Of a stretch of 64,000 bases of DNA, positions 8,596-16,317 are shown piece by piece. Position 1 is the stretch's first letter, and every line of letters starts with the position of its first letter. A program made the translations under genes and the position numbers. The notes beneath the pieces are model-generated. The model saw only the letters and a list, made by a program, of their open reading frames with translations, was not told the origin of the DNA and searched no databases. Origin of the DNA: Caballeronia sordidicola (lineage in GTDB: Bacteria > Pseudomonadota > Gammaproteobacteria > Burkholderiales > Burkholderiaceae); contig NZ_FCOC02000014.1 in NCBI RefSeq assembly GCF_001544455.2, positions 62,001-126,000 on the forward strand. Direction: 5' to 3'.

Positions 8596-9000
8596 ATGAC
8601 AACGCGCGATGTGGTTTTTCCGCCAGGGCGCCAGGCGCTTTATGAACACAATCGCTATTCGCCGGCAGTCCGGTCGAATGGCTTCCTGTTCGTGTCCGGG
8701 CAGGTCGGCAGCCGTGAGGATGGCTCGCCCGAGCCCGATCTTGAAGTTCAGGTCCGGCTCGCGTTCGACAATCTCAATGCGATTCTCGCGGCCGCAGGCT
8801 GCACCTTCGACGACATAGTCGACGTGACGGTCTTCATCGTCGATCCGGAGTCGAAGTTCGACACCATCTGGAAACTCGTACCCGAGTATTGGGGCGCCGC
8901 GCCACACCCGACGCTGACTGCCGTCGGCGTGACGTGGCTCTATGGATTTCAGTTCGAGATCAAGGTGATCGCGAAGTTGCCAGATGTCAGCAACGATTGA
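8596..9000 (+). CDS. RidA/YjgF/UK114-family protein
   Basis: 134 residues with a GGAGGT Shine-Dalgarno before ATG 8596. The fold is evident from SNGFLFVSGQVGSREDG near the N-terminus, LAFDNLNAILAAAGCTFDDIVDVTVFIVDP in the middle and HPTLTAVGVTWLYGFQFEIKVIA at the end. Archetypal RidA has an arginine in the C-terminal motif to bind the substrate carboxylate. Here that position reads VGVTWLYG without Arg, so this is likely a non-RidA subfamily member rather than a classic 2-aminoacrylate deaminase. Its divergent LysR regulator suggests an inducible catabolic role. Confidence 0.85.
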   Translation: MTTRDVVFPPGRQALYEHNRYSPAVRSNGFLFVSGQVGSREDGSPEPDLEVQVRLAFDNLNAILAAAGCTFDDIVDVTVFIVDPESKFDTIWKLVPEYWGAAPHPTLTAVGVTWLYGFQFEIKVIAKLPDVSND

Positions 9001-9044
9001 TCTGGCTAAAAACGCACGGAGCGGCCGTATTTAGCCTCGCTCAA

Positions 9045-9929
9045 TTACAGCAAGGACAGCGTAAGCCTGATGTGCTCGGCGAACGCTGTGGTCAGGTGCG
9101 ACGGACGCTCCCGCTCGAACTTCAGCGTGATGCCGATACTCGGCAACGGCGGAAGTGCGGGTTCGCCATTGAGTATGTGAAGGTCCGGAGCAACGGCCGT
9201 CTGGGTGATGACAGCCACCGCCTGACCCGAGCGGACCAGGGCCGTAAGTCCGGCAAGACTGCTGCTCGCGTAGGCGACGCGGTAGGCCCTGCCCGCGCGC
9301 CGCAACGCTTGGCAAGCCGCGATGTGATCGAGTGTATCCGGATCTGAAAGTGCGAGCGGCAACGGGTCGAAGCGCGCGGCATCCACGCCCGCGTAGCCGA
9401 CCCAGACGAGCGGTTCGCGGCGGATGATGTCACCGTTTGCCGCATCCTCCGGCAACGAGATCATGGCGAGGTCGAGCGCATGCATCTCGATTTGCTCCAG
9501 CAATCGCGGAGTGGGCGCGCATATGACTTCCACCAGCGCATGCGGGTGCTGGCTCGAAAACTGACGCAGCAAATGCGGGAGAAAAACAGCGGCGTAGTCG
9601 TCCGGGCAGCCGAACCGGATGGTTCCGGACAAGCCTTTTCCGGACAAATCGGCCATCGCTTCGTCGTGCAATCGCAAAATGCGCTGGGCATGGATCAGCA
9701 AGCGCTCGCCGGGATTGGTCAAGACGACGCCTCGACCCGTGCGCTGAAACAGCGGCTGGTCGACAATTTCTTCCAGGCGCTTCATCTGCTGGCTCAGTGC
9801 GGACTGGGTCCGCCCAATCCGGCTGGCGGCGCGGCTAAGCGCCCGGACTTCGGCCACGATAGTAAACGTTCGCAGCAAATCGATTTCAAGAGAAAGGCTC
9901 AAGGTATCAGGCTCGCTTCTATCTTCCAT
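9045..9929 (-). CDS. dgdR: LysR-family regulator DgdR
   Basis: 294 residues. The N-terminus (MEDRSEPDTLSLSLEIDLLRTF...) and the rest of the chain agree closely with DgdR of Burkholderia cepacia as I remember it. The winged HTH is at about 17-75 (ALSRAASRIGRTQSALSQQMKRLE), followed by the LysR substrate-binding domain. In B. cepacia, DgdR represses the divergently transcribed dialkylglycine decarboxylase gene until a substrate such as 2-methylalanine is present. The arrangement is conserved here, with dgdA divergent and 84 bp between start codons. Confidence 0.93.
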   Translation of the reverse strand: MEDRSEPDTLSLSLEIDLLRTFTIVAEVRALSRAASRIGRTQSALSQQMKRLEEIVDQPLFQRTGRGVVLTNPGERLLIHAQRILRLHDEAMADLSGKGLSGTIRFGCPDDYAAVFLPHLLRQFSSQHPHALVEVICAPTPRLLEQIEMHALDLAMISLPEDAANGDIIRREPLVWVGYAGVDAARFDPLPLALSDPDTLDHIAACQALRRAGRAYRVAYASSSLAGLTALVRSGQAVAVITQTAVAPDLHILNGEPALPPLPSIGITLKFERERPSHLTTAFAEHIRLTLSLL

Positions 9930-9940
9930 AAGAACTATTC

Positions 9941-9953
9941 GTTTCTATGAAAC
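9941..9953. promoter_or_regulatory. Short dyad in the dgdR-dgdA intergenic region
   Basis: GTTTC-TAT-GAAAC, a perfect 5-3-5 dyad within the 84-bp divergent promoter region. It is a candidate part of the DgdR binding site, 12 bp from the dgdR start codon. The assignment rests on position only. Confidence 0.4.
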
Positions 9954-10013
9954 CAGAGAGCCATCTAGACTGCAAGTCATTCCCGCCACGCCAGTCCAGT
10001 CCAGGAGAAACAG

Positions 10014-11315
10014 GTGTCCCGAAACGATGATGCAACCTTTTGGCATAACGCCCGCCAGCACCTGATCCGCTACGGCGGCACCTTCGAGCCGATGATCATC
10101 GAGCGAGCCCAGGGCAGTTTTGTCTATGACGCGGACGGCCGCGCGATACTGGATTTCACATCGGGGCAGATGAGCGCGGTGCTCGGGCATAGCCATCCGG
10201 AAATCGTGTCGGTCATCAACGAATATGCCGGAAAGCTCGACCACCTCTTCAGCGGAATGCTCTCGCGCCCAGTGGTCGACCTGGCCACGCGCCTGGCCGA
10301 GATCACGCCTGACGGGCTCGACCGGGCGCTCCTGCTCAGCACCGGCGCGGAGTCCAACGAAGCTGCCATTCGCATGGCGAAGCTGGTCACGGGAAAATAT
10401 GAAATCGTCGGTTTTGCGCAGTCCTGGCACGGCATGACGGGCGCGGCGGCGTCCGCCACCTACAGCGCAGGGCGCAAGGGTGTCGGCCCCGCAGCCGTCG
10501 GCTCCTTCGCGATTCCCGCGCCGTTTCTGTATCGGCCACGTTTCGAGCGCAACGGCGAATACGATTACCTGTCTGAACTCGACTACGCCTTCGATCTCAT
10601 CGATCGGCAGTCCAGCGGCAATCTCGCGGCTTTCATTGCGGAGCCTATCCTCAGTTCGGGCGGAATCATCGAATTGCCGGTGGGCTACATGGCGGCACTG
10701 AAGCGCAAGTGCGAGGAGCGCGGCATGCTGCTGATCCTCGATGAAGCGCAAACCGGGGTCGGGCGCACGGGAACGATGTTCGCCTGCCAGCGCGATGGCG
10801 TGACGCCCGACATCCTCACTTTGTCGAAGACGCTGGGCGCCGGTCTTCCGCTTGCAGCCGTGGTGACTTCAGCGCAAATCGAAGAACGGGCCCACGAACT
10901 GGGCTACCTGTTCTATACGACCCATGTGTCCGATCCGCTTCCCGCCGCAATCGGCCTGCGCGTGCTGGATGTGGTGGAGCGCGATGGGCTGGTTGCGCGT
11001 GCGAACGTGATGGGCGAGCGGCTCAGGCGCGGATTGCACGGCCTGATGGAGCGCTATGAGTGCATCGGCGATATTCGCGGACGAGGGCTGCTTCTGGGAA
11101 TGGAGATAGTGAAGGATCGCCGCACGAAAGAGCCCGCCGACGGCCTTGGTTCAACGATCACCCGTGAGTGCATGAACCTCGGGCTCAGCATGAACATCGT
11201 GCAATTGCCGGGAATGGGCGGCGTCTTCCGGATCGCACCGCCGTTGACGGTCAGCGAGGACGAGATCGACCTGGGCCTGGAACTGCTCGGGCAGGCGATC
11301 GAGCGTTCAATGTAG
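10014..11315 (+). CDS. dgdA: 2,2-dialkylglycine decarboxylase (PLP-dependent)
   Basis: 433 residues, the same length as the B. cepacia enzyme and nearly collinear with it as I recall. The start is GTG 10014 with AGGAGA at 10003-10008. It is a fold-type I class III aminotransferase: GAESNEAAIR binds the cofactor phosphate, Trp138 in QSWHG stacks on the pyridine, Asp243 in DEAQTG contacts the ring nitrogen, and Lys272 in TLSKTLGAG is the Schiff-base lysine. The enzyme decarboxylates 2-methylalanine or isovaline and then transaminates pyruvate to alanine. It is monocistronic, with a hairpin following at 11327-11359, and controlled by the divergent dgdR. Confidence 0.95.
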   Translation: MSRNDDATFWHNARQHLIRYGGTFEPMIIERAQGSFVYDADGRAILDFTSGQMSAVLGHSHPEIVSVINEYAGKLDHLFSGMLSRPVVDLATRLAEITPDGLDRALLLSTGAESNEAAIRMAKLVTGKYEIVGFAQSWHGMTGAAASATYSAGRKGVGPAAVGSFAIPAPFLYRPRFERNGEYDYLSELDYAFDLIDRQSSGNLAAFIAEPILSSGGIIELPVGYMAALKRKCEERGMLLILDEAQTGVGRTGTMFACQRDGVTPDILTLSKTLGAGLPLAAVVTSAQIEERAHELGYLFYTTHVSDPLPAAIGLRVLDVVERDGLVARANVMGERLRRGLHGLMERYECIGDIRGRGLLLGMEIVKDRRTKEPADGLGSTITRECMNLGLSMNIVQLPGMGGVFRIAPPLTVSEDEIDLGLELLGQAIERSM

Positions 11316-11326
11316 TTGCCAGGCGA

Positions 11327-11359
11327 TTGGCTCCGTCGCAGTTGCCGCGGCGGAGCCAA
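11327..11359. terminator. Bidirectional hairpin between dgdA and ilvD
   Basis: Thirteen-base arms starting TTGGCTCCG at 11327-11339 and ending CGGAGCCAA at 11347-11359 pair with one G-T wobble around a 7-nt loop. There is no clear T-run, so termination efficiency is uncertain. It lies exactly between two convergent genes. Confidence 0.6.
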
Positions 11360-11365
11360 CGCGCC

Positions 11366-13228
11366 TTACTTGCGCTTGAGTTGCGAGATATCGCGCACTG
11401 CGCCGCGATCCGCCGAGGTTGCAAGCGCCGCATAGGCCTGCAACGCGAGCGACACCACCCGTTCACGATTCACCGGCATCCACGCCTTGTCGCCGCGCGC
11501 TTCCATGACTTCGCGCCGGCGTGCCAATTCCGCATCCGATACCGCCAGATGCATCTTGCGCTTCGGAATGTCGATCTCGATCACATCGCCCTCTTCCACC
11601 AGCCCGATCGTGCCGCCTTCGGCCGCTTCCGGCGACGCATGCCCGATCACGAGTCCCGACGAACCGCCCGAGAAACGTCCATCGGTGAAAAGCGCGCAGT
11701 GCTTGCCCAGCCCCTTGGATTTCAGATACGACGTGGGATACAGCATTTCCTGCATGCCGGGGCCGCCTTTCGGGCCTTCGTAGCGAATCACGACCACGTC
11801 GCCCGCCACGACCTTGTCGCCCAGAATGGCTTCGACGGCGTCGTCCTGGCTTTCGAAAACGCGCGCGCGTCCGGAGAACATCCATTGCGATTCATCCACA
11901 CCCGCCGTCTTGACGATACACCCCTTCTCCGCAAGATTGCCGTACAGCACGGCGAGGCCACCGTCCTTCGAATACGCGTCCTGCTTGCTGCGGATACAGC
12001 CGGTCTTGCGATCGGTATCGAGTGACGCGAACGTGGCTTCCTGGCTGAACGCAACGGTGGTCGGAATGCCGCCGGGCGCCGCGCGGAAAAATTTCTGCGC
12101 TTCCTCACCCGCGCCGCCCGCGACGTCCCACTTGGCGATCGCGTTGCCGAGCGTGCCGCTATGCACGTTGCCGCACGACAGATCCAGCAGATCGGCACGC
12201 GCCAGTTCACCGAGAATGCCAAGAATGCCGCCCGCACGATGCACGTCTTCAATGTGATATTTGTCGGTTGCGGGCGCGGCCTTGCACAGGCACGGCACGT
12301 TGCGCGAAATGCGGTCGATGTCCGACATCGTGAAGTCGACGCCGGCTTCCTGCGCCGCCGCGAGCAGATGCAGCACGGTATTGGTCGAACCGCCCATGGC
12401 GACGTCGAGCGTCATGGCGTTCTCGAAGGCCTGCTTGCTGGCGATACTGCGCGGCAAGACCGACGCGTCTTCTTCCTGGTAATAACGGCGGCACAGGTCC
12501 ACGACCAGACGGCCGGCCTGCTCGAACAGACCCTTGCGCCATGCATGCGTGGCGACAATCGTGCCGTTGCCGGGCAATGCCAGGCCGATGGCCTCTGTCA
12601 GGCAGTTCATCGAATTCGCCGTGAACATGCCCGAGCAGGAACCGCACGTGGGGCACGCGCTGCGCTCGACTTCCGCCACTTCCGCGTCGCTGACCCGGGA
12701 GTCGGCGGCCTTGATCATTGCGTCGATCAAATCGATCTTCGCGATCACCTGGCCGTCGGTGGGCGACTTGACCTTGCCCGCTTCCATTGGACCGCCGGAG
12801 ACGAATACCACGGGGATGTTCAGGCGCATGGCGGCCATCAGCATGCCCGGCGTGATCTTGTCGCAATTGGAGATGCACACCATGGCGTCGGCGCAATGCG
12901 CGTTGACCATGTACTCGACCGAGTCGGCAATCAGTTCGCGGGAAGGCAGCGAATACAACATGCCGCCGTGACCCATGGCAATGCCGTCGTCGACCGCGAT
13001 GGTGTTGAATTCCTTGGCGACGCCGCCGGCCGCTTCGATCTCCTTCGCCACCAGCGCGCCCAGGTCCCGAAGATGTACGTGACCCGGCACGAACTGCGTG
13101 AACGAGTTCACCACGGCGATGATGGGCTTGCCGAAATCATCGTCCTTCATTCCGGTCGCGCGCCACAAGGCGCGGGCGCCGGCCATGTTACGGCCATGGG
13201 TAGATGTTCTCGACCGATAGTGGGGCAT
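11366..13228 (-). CDS. ilvD: Dihydroxy-acid dehydratase IlvD
   Basis: 620 residues, the length of E. coli-type IlvD (616). It converts 2,3-dihydroxy-isovalerate and 2,3-dihydroxy-3-methylvalerate to the 2-keto acids in valine and isoleucine synthesis in the cytoplasm. Iron-sulfur ligands are visible as Cys122 in ISNCDKITPGM and Cys195 in ACPTCGSCSGM, the pattern of the [4Fe-4S] class. GRFSGG and GHASPEA mark the C-terminal swivelling domain. No other ilv gene is nearby. It follows the exporter gene on the same strand with a 257-bp gap, so it probably has its own promoter. Confidence 0.96.
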   Translation of the reverse strand: MPHYRSRTSTHGRNMAGARALWRATGMKDDDFGKPIIAVVNSFTQFVPGHVHLRDLGALVAKEIEAAGGVAKEFNTIAVDDGIAMGHGGMLYSLPSRELIADSVEYMVNAHCADAMVCISNCDKITPGMLMAAMRLNIPVVFVSGGPMEAGKVKSPTDGQVIAKIDLIDAMIKAADSRVSDAEVAEVERSACPTCGSCSGMFTANSMNCLTEAIGLALPGNGTIVATHAWRKGLFEQAGRLVVDLCRRYYQEEDASVLPRSIASKQAFENAMTLDVAMGGSTNTVLHLLAAAQEAGVDFTMSDIDRISRNVPCLCKAAPATDKYHIEDVHRAGGILGILGELARADLLDLSCGNVHSGTLGNAIAKWDVAGGAGEEAQKFFRAAPGGIPTTVAFSQEATFASLDTDRKTGCIRSKQDAYSKDGGLAVLYGNLAEKGCIVKTAGVDESQWMFSGRARVFESQDDAVEAILGDKVVAGDVVVIRYEGPKGGPGMQEMLYPTSYLKSKGLGKHCALFTDGRFSGGSSGLVIGHASPEAAEGGTIGLVEEGDVIEIDIPKRKMHLAVSDAELARRREVMEARGDKAWMPVNRERVVSLALQAYAALATSADRGAVRDISQLKRK

Positions 13229-13485
13229 CTGTATCCTCAGATATTGTTGTCGTGAAAATGGTATTGCGGCGGGCGTGGGGACAGCGCGCCCCGCATGCCG
13301 CGCATGGGAACAGGCGAATTCTGCGAGACCGCCGGTAAGACGTCCAATATATTTTTCCGGCGAAACTAGGTCGCAGAAAATATTAATCAGATCCGGGGAC
13401 GAATTGAGCCGTTGGCACTGGTTCGATCCTGGCTCCGGCGGCGAGCGGAACCGACTTCAAGGCCCAGTCGAAGTCCACGCCGCGC

Positions 13486-14748
13486 TCAGGCCGCCTCTTC
13501 GCTGTGGCTCGTGGCCGCGACGGGCGGCGACTGCGCCAGATGCCGCAGCAGTTTCGTCACCATTCCGACCACGCCGAGCGCGAGGATCACGAAGAACACC
13601 GCGAGCGGTGTCAGGATTTGCACCGAAAGGAAGCCGGCGAGTCCCATCATCGCGGAAGAGACGAGCAGCAACGCACATCCAAGGATCGCGCTCGTCAACC
13701 CCGCGATATGCGGAAACAGCGAATTGCCCTTGGCCATCAACGTCGGATACATCGCGCCTGCGCAGAATCCCATTACCAGCACCGGTATGGCGAGCGTCCA
13801 TACGCGCAGGCCGAGCGTAAGCGCGAGCAGCAGCATCGCAATGGATGTCCCCGCCATCACGCGCGCGCCGATCTGCAGGCGCTGCTCCGCGCTCGGCAAC
13901 CGCGGACCGTGGACGCGGTTCGACAGGCCGCCCAGGAAATACATCATCCCGATACCCAGCGCCAGATAGCCGAAATAGGTCGGCGGCTTGTGCAGGGTGT
14001 TCTGCACCATGAACGGCCCAATGATATTGAAGACGAGCAGGATGCTGTAACACAGGCCCTGCGCGAGAAAGCAGCTTTGAAATACGGGACTGGCGAGCAC
14101 CTTGCCCGCATTTGTAATCAGCGTGCGCGGCGCAAGATGCACGGGCCGCCGCAACGTTTCACGATAACGCCAGAGCAAGCCCCACATCACAAGCGAATAG
14201 ACGAGCAGGAACACGAGGCATGCCTGCCATCCAAACCATGTTTGCAGATGCGCGCCGATCACCGGCGCCACGATTGGCGCAAGCCCCCACGCAATCGACA
14301 TGTAGGTGAACGCATGCAGCAGCGCCTGCCCCGAGAACGAATCCGTGATGATCGCCTTCGCGAGCAGGTTGGTCGTGGCGATGCCAAAACCCTGCAGGCA
14401 TCGGGCAAGAAGGAATGTCTCAAGGTTCGGCGCGGCGAGCGACAACAGGCAGCCGATCGTGAAGATCACGAGCCCGAACGCCAGAACCGGCTTGCGCCCG
14501 TATGCATCGGCTACCGGGCCGAAGACGAGTTGGCCGAACGCATAAGCCACCATGTAGCCGGACACGCTCGACTGGATCGCCTGGGGCGAAGTGGCGAAGA
14601 AGCGCGCCATTGCGGGTAGCGCTGGCACGTAGATATCGATTGCAAGCTGCCCTGCCGAGGCGAACAGGCAGATCAGAAACAGCAGGAAGCGCGGCGAGTT
14701 CGGAACGGGCGCGGGAAGTACGGAGCGGGCGGGAATAGTGTGGGTCAT
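13486..14748 (-). CDS. Bcr/CflA-family MFS drug-resistance transporter
   Basis: 420 residues from the ATG at 14746-14748. The open frame extends 60 codons upstream, but that stretch is Arg/His-rich and not membrane-like. No strong Shine-Dalgarno was seen, so the start is provisional. Twelve predicted membrane segments begin at LLFLICLFASAGQLAIDIYVPALPAMA, a Bcr/CflA signature with an acidic residue in helix 1. The MFS A-motif follows as GPVADAYGRKPVL. It should export small hydrophobic drugs or metabolites across the inner membrane by proton antiport. It is divergent from an arsR-type gene whose operator at 14929-14952 could also affect it. Confidence 0.88.
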   Translation of the reverse strand: MTHTIPARSVLPAPVPNSPRFLLFLICLFASAGQLAIDIYVPALPAMARFFATSPQAIQSSVSGYMVAYAFGQLVFGPVADAYGRKPVLAFGLVIFTIGCLLSLAAPNLETFLLARCLQGFGIATTNLLAKAIITDSFSGQALLHAFTYMSIAWGLAPIVAPVIGAHLQTWFGWQACLVFLLVYSLVMWGLLWRYRETLRRPVHLAPRTLITNAGKVLASPVFQSCFLAQGLCYSILLVFNIIGPFMVQNTLHKPPTYFGYLALGIGMMYFLGGLSNRVHGPRLPSAEQRLQIGARVMAGTSIAMLLLALTLGLRVWTLAIPVLVMGFCAGAMYPTLMAKGNSLFPHIAGLTSAILGCALLLVSSAMMGLAGFLSVQILTPLAVFFVILALGVVGMVTKLLRHLAQSPPVAATSHSEEAA

Positions 14749-14921
14749 GAAAGCATCGAAGGGGCGGAATGCGGTGATGCTGCATCGGTCCGTCCGGGTA
14801 TTGAACGCAGCGTGGTGCGGCGTTATCGCCGCGTATTGTGCCTGTCGTCTCGGAAATCGACACGATGCCCGTCGCGAGTGCATGGTTTGACGCGCCGCCG
14901 CTCGGTGCGCGTGCGCATGGC

Positions 14922-14952
14922 TTGACATTTATATTCCTCACCAGGTATATAA
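14922..14952 (+). promoter_or_regulatory. arsR-1 promoter with embedded operator
   Basis: TTGACA at 14922-14927 is a consensus -35. TATATA at 14946-14951 follows after 18 bp. An inverted repeat TTATATTCCT...AGGTATATAA (9 of 10 paired positions) fills 14929-14952, covering the spacer and -10. The expected transcript start falls at about 14957-14958, on the ATG of the regulator, so the mRNA may be leaderless. Confidence 0.7.
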
Positions 14953-14957
14953 GCACT

Positions 14958-15293
14958 ATGGAATCGACATTTGCCGTCATCGCCGAGCCAAGCCGCCGCG
15001 CCATCCTCAGTCTGCTCGCATCTTCCGAGCAGACCGTGGGCGATATCGAAGAGGCGCTAAACCTTTCGCAGCCCTCGGTCTCGAAGCATCTGCGCGTGCT
15101 TCGGGAGGCCGGATTCGTGGAGTCGCGCGTCGATGCGCAGCGGCGCGTGTACCGGATCAGACCGGAGCCGCTCGCGGAAATAGACGCGTGGCTCGCGCCG
15201 TTTCGCCGGTTCTGGTCGGCCCATGTCGACGCGCTCGAACGCCATCTTGATCAGATCGATCCTGTGCCATGCCGGAAGGAGAAGAAACGATGA
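14958..15293 (+). CDS. ArsR-family winged-helix repressor
   Basis: 111 residues from ATG 14958. The frame is open 40 codons upstream, but the promoter at 14922-14951 rules that extension out. The winged HTH is clear: FAVIAEPSRRAILSLLASSEQTVGDIEEALNLSQPSVSKHLRVLREAGFVESRVDAQRRVYRI. It lacks the ELCVCDL metal site of true ArsR/SmtB, so it belongs to the SRPBCC-associated subgroup with an unknown signal. Its stop overlaps the next start (ATGA at 15290-15293), so the two are translationally coupled. Autorepression is expected. Confidence 0.92.
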   Translation: MESTFAVIAEPSRRAILSLLASSEQTVGDIEEALNLSQPSVSKHLRVLREAGFVESRVDAQRRVYRIRPEPLAEIDAWLAPFRRFWSAHVDALERHLDQIDPVPCRKEKKR

Positions 15294-15817
15294 GTCAGAG
15301 CGACAAATACATGCCGGGCCCGGCCGTGGGCGCAAAAGTCACGAAGGACGGTGAAAAGTGGACGCTGGTGCTCGTGCGCGAGTTGCGTCATTCGCCCGAA
15401 AAAGTGTGGAGCGCCCTCACCGACCCTGCCAGTCTGCGCGAATGGGCGCCATTCGATGCTGACCGCAGCCTCGCGTCTGTCGGTTCCGTCAGGCTTTCCA
15501 CGGTCGGCACGCCGGCGCCGCAAGTGTCGGACACGCAAGTGACCCGCGCCGACGCGCCGAGGCTGCTCGAATATCGCTGGGGCGAAAACGATCTTCGATG
15601 GCAACTCGAGCCGCTCGGCGACGGCACGCGTCTCACGCTCTGGCACAACATCGATCGCAACTTCATCTCGATGGGCGCGGCCGGCTGGCACATCTGCCTC
15701 GACGTGCTCGACCGGTTCGTGGGCGGCAATCCCGTTGGACGCATTGTGGGCGGCGAAGCGATGAAGTTCGATTGGCCGCGCCTCAAGACCGAGTATGAAA
15801 ATCAATTCGGTATTTGA
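15290..15817 (+). CDS. SRPBCC (AHSA1/START-like) domain protein
   Basis: 175 residues. ATG 15290 overlaps the arsR stop as ATGA and is preceded by GGAGAAG. The AHSA1 pattern is visible: an N-terminal strand TLVLVRELRHSPEKVWSALTDPASLREWAPF, then LLEYRWGENDLRWQLEPLGDGTRLTLWHNI, and a C-terminal long helix region. The fold makes a hydrophobic ligand pocket. The ligand is unknown. Pairing with an ArsR regulator and a DUF1801 protein is common in Gram-negative genomes. Confidence 0.9.
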   Translation: MSQSDKYMPGPAVGAKVTKDGEKWTLVLVRELRHSPEKVWSALTDPASLREWAPFDADRSLASVGSVRLSTVGTPAPQVSDTQVTRADAPRLLEYRWGENDLRWQLEPLGDGTRLTLWHNIDRNFISMGAAGWHICLDVLDRFVGGNPVGRIVGGEAMKFDWPRLKTEYENQFGI

Positions 15818-15843
15818 CGTCTTGATGTTTCAGGAGGAAAAAC

Positions 15844-16266
15844 ATGAAAAAATCGAGTCCGAGTCAGGACCTGCCGGCGTCTGAACTCATCGACAAGAGG
15901 ATCGCCGAACTTGGCGACTGGCGCGGCGAAACCTTGAGCAGGATGCGCAAGCTCATCCAGAAAGCCGACCCGGACGTGGTCGAACAGTGGAAATGGATGG
16001 GCACGCCCGTTTGGGCGCACGACGGAATCATCTGCACCGGCGAGTCCTACAAGTCCATCGTCAAGCTGACCTTTGCCAAAGGAGCCTCGCTCAAGGATCC
16101 GGCCAAACTCTTCAACTCGAGCCTCGATGGTAATGTCAGGCGCGCAATCGACATTCACGAAGGCGAAGAGATTGATGCGGCTACCTTCACCGCGCTTATC
16201 CAAGAAGCGCTGGTTCTTAACGCGGCAAGTGTGAAAGCGAAAGCCAAGCCCAAACGGGTGAAGTAG
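15844..16266 (+). CDS. DUF1801 domain protein
   Basis: 140 residues with an AGGAGG Shine-Dalgarno 7 nt before ATG 15844. It reads as the DUF1801 (YdhG-like) fold: LIDKRIAELGDWRGETLSRMRKLIQKADPDVVEQWKWMGTPVWAHDGIICTGESYKSIVKLTFAKGASLKDP. This is a small single-domain protein of unknown biochemical function. The C-terminus is lysine-rich (KAKAKPKRVK), which could favour nucleic-acid contact. It is the third gene of the arsR-SRPBCC operon, 26 bp after the SRPBCC gene. Confidence 0.88.
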   Translation: MKKSSPSQDLPASELIDKRIAELGDWRGETLSRMRKLIQKADPDVVEQWKWMGTPVWAHDGIICTGESYKSIVKLTFAKGASLKDPAKLFNSSLDGNVRRAIDIHEGEEIDAATFTALIQEALVLNAASVKAKAKPKRVK

Positions 16267-16278
16267 CCCGCGGACTCT

Positions 16279-16317
16279 CTCAGTTGTCTGGCTCAGTTAT
16301 CCGGCTCAGTTATCTGG
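16279..16317. repeat. Tandem repeat, three 13-bp copies, at the 3' end of the glycosidase gene
   Basis: Copies CTCAGTTGTCTGG, CTCAGTTATCCGG and CTCAGTTATCTGG lie head to tail. The third copy contains the stop codon and last codons of the minus-strand glycosidase. The array therefore duplicates that gene's end, probably by replication slippage. Confidence 0.85.

Noticed and set aside
12161..14619. Long plus-strand frames (364 and 371 codons) over ilvD and the exporter gene
   Set aside because: Both are antisense to well-recognised genes and are Arg/His-rich without domains.
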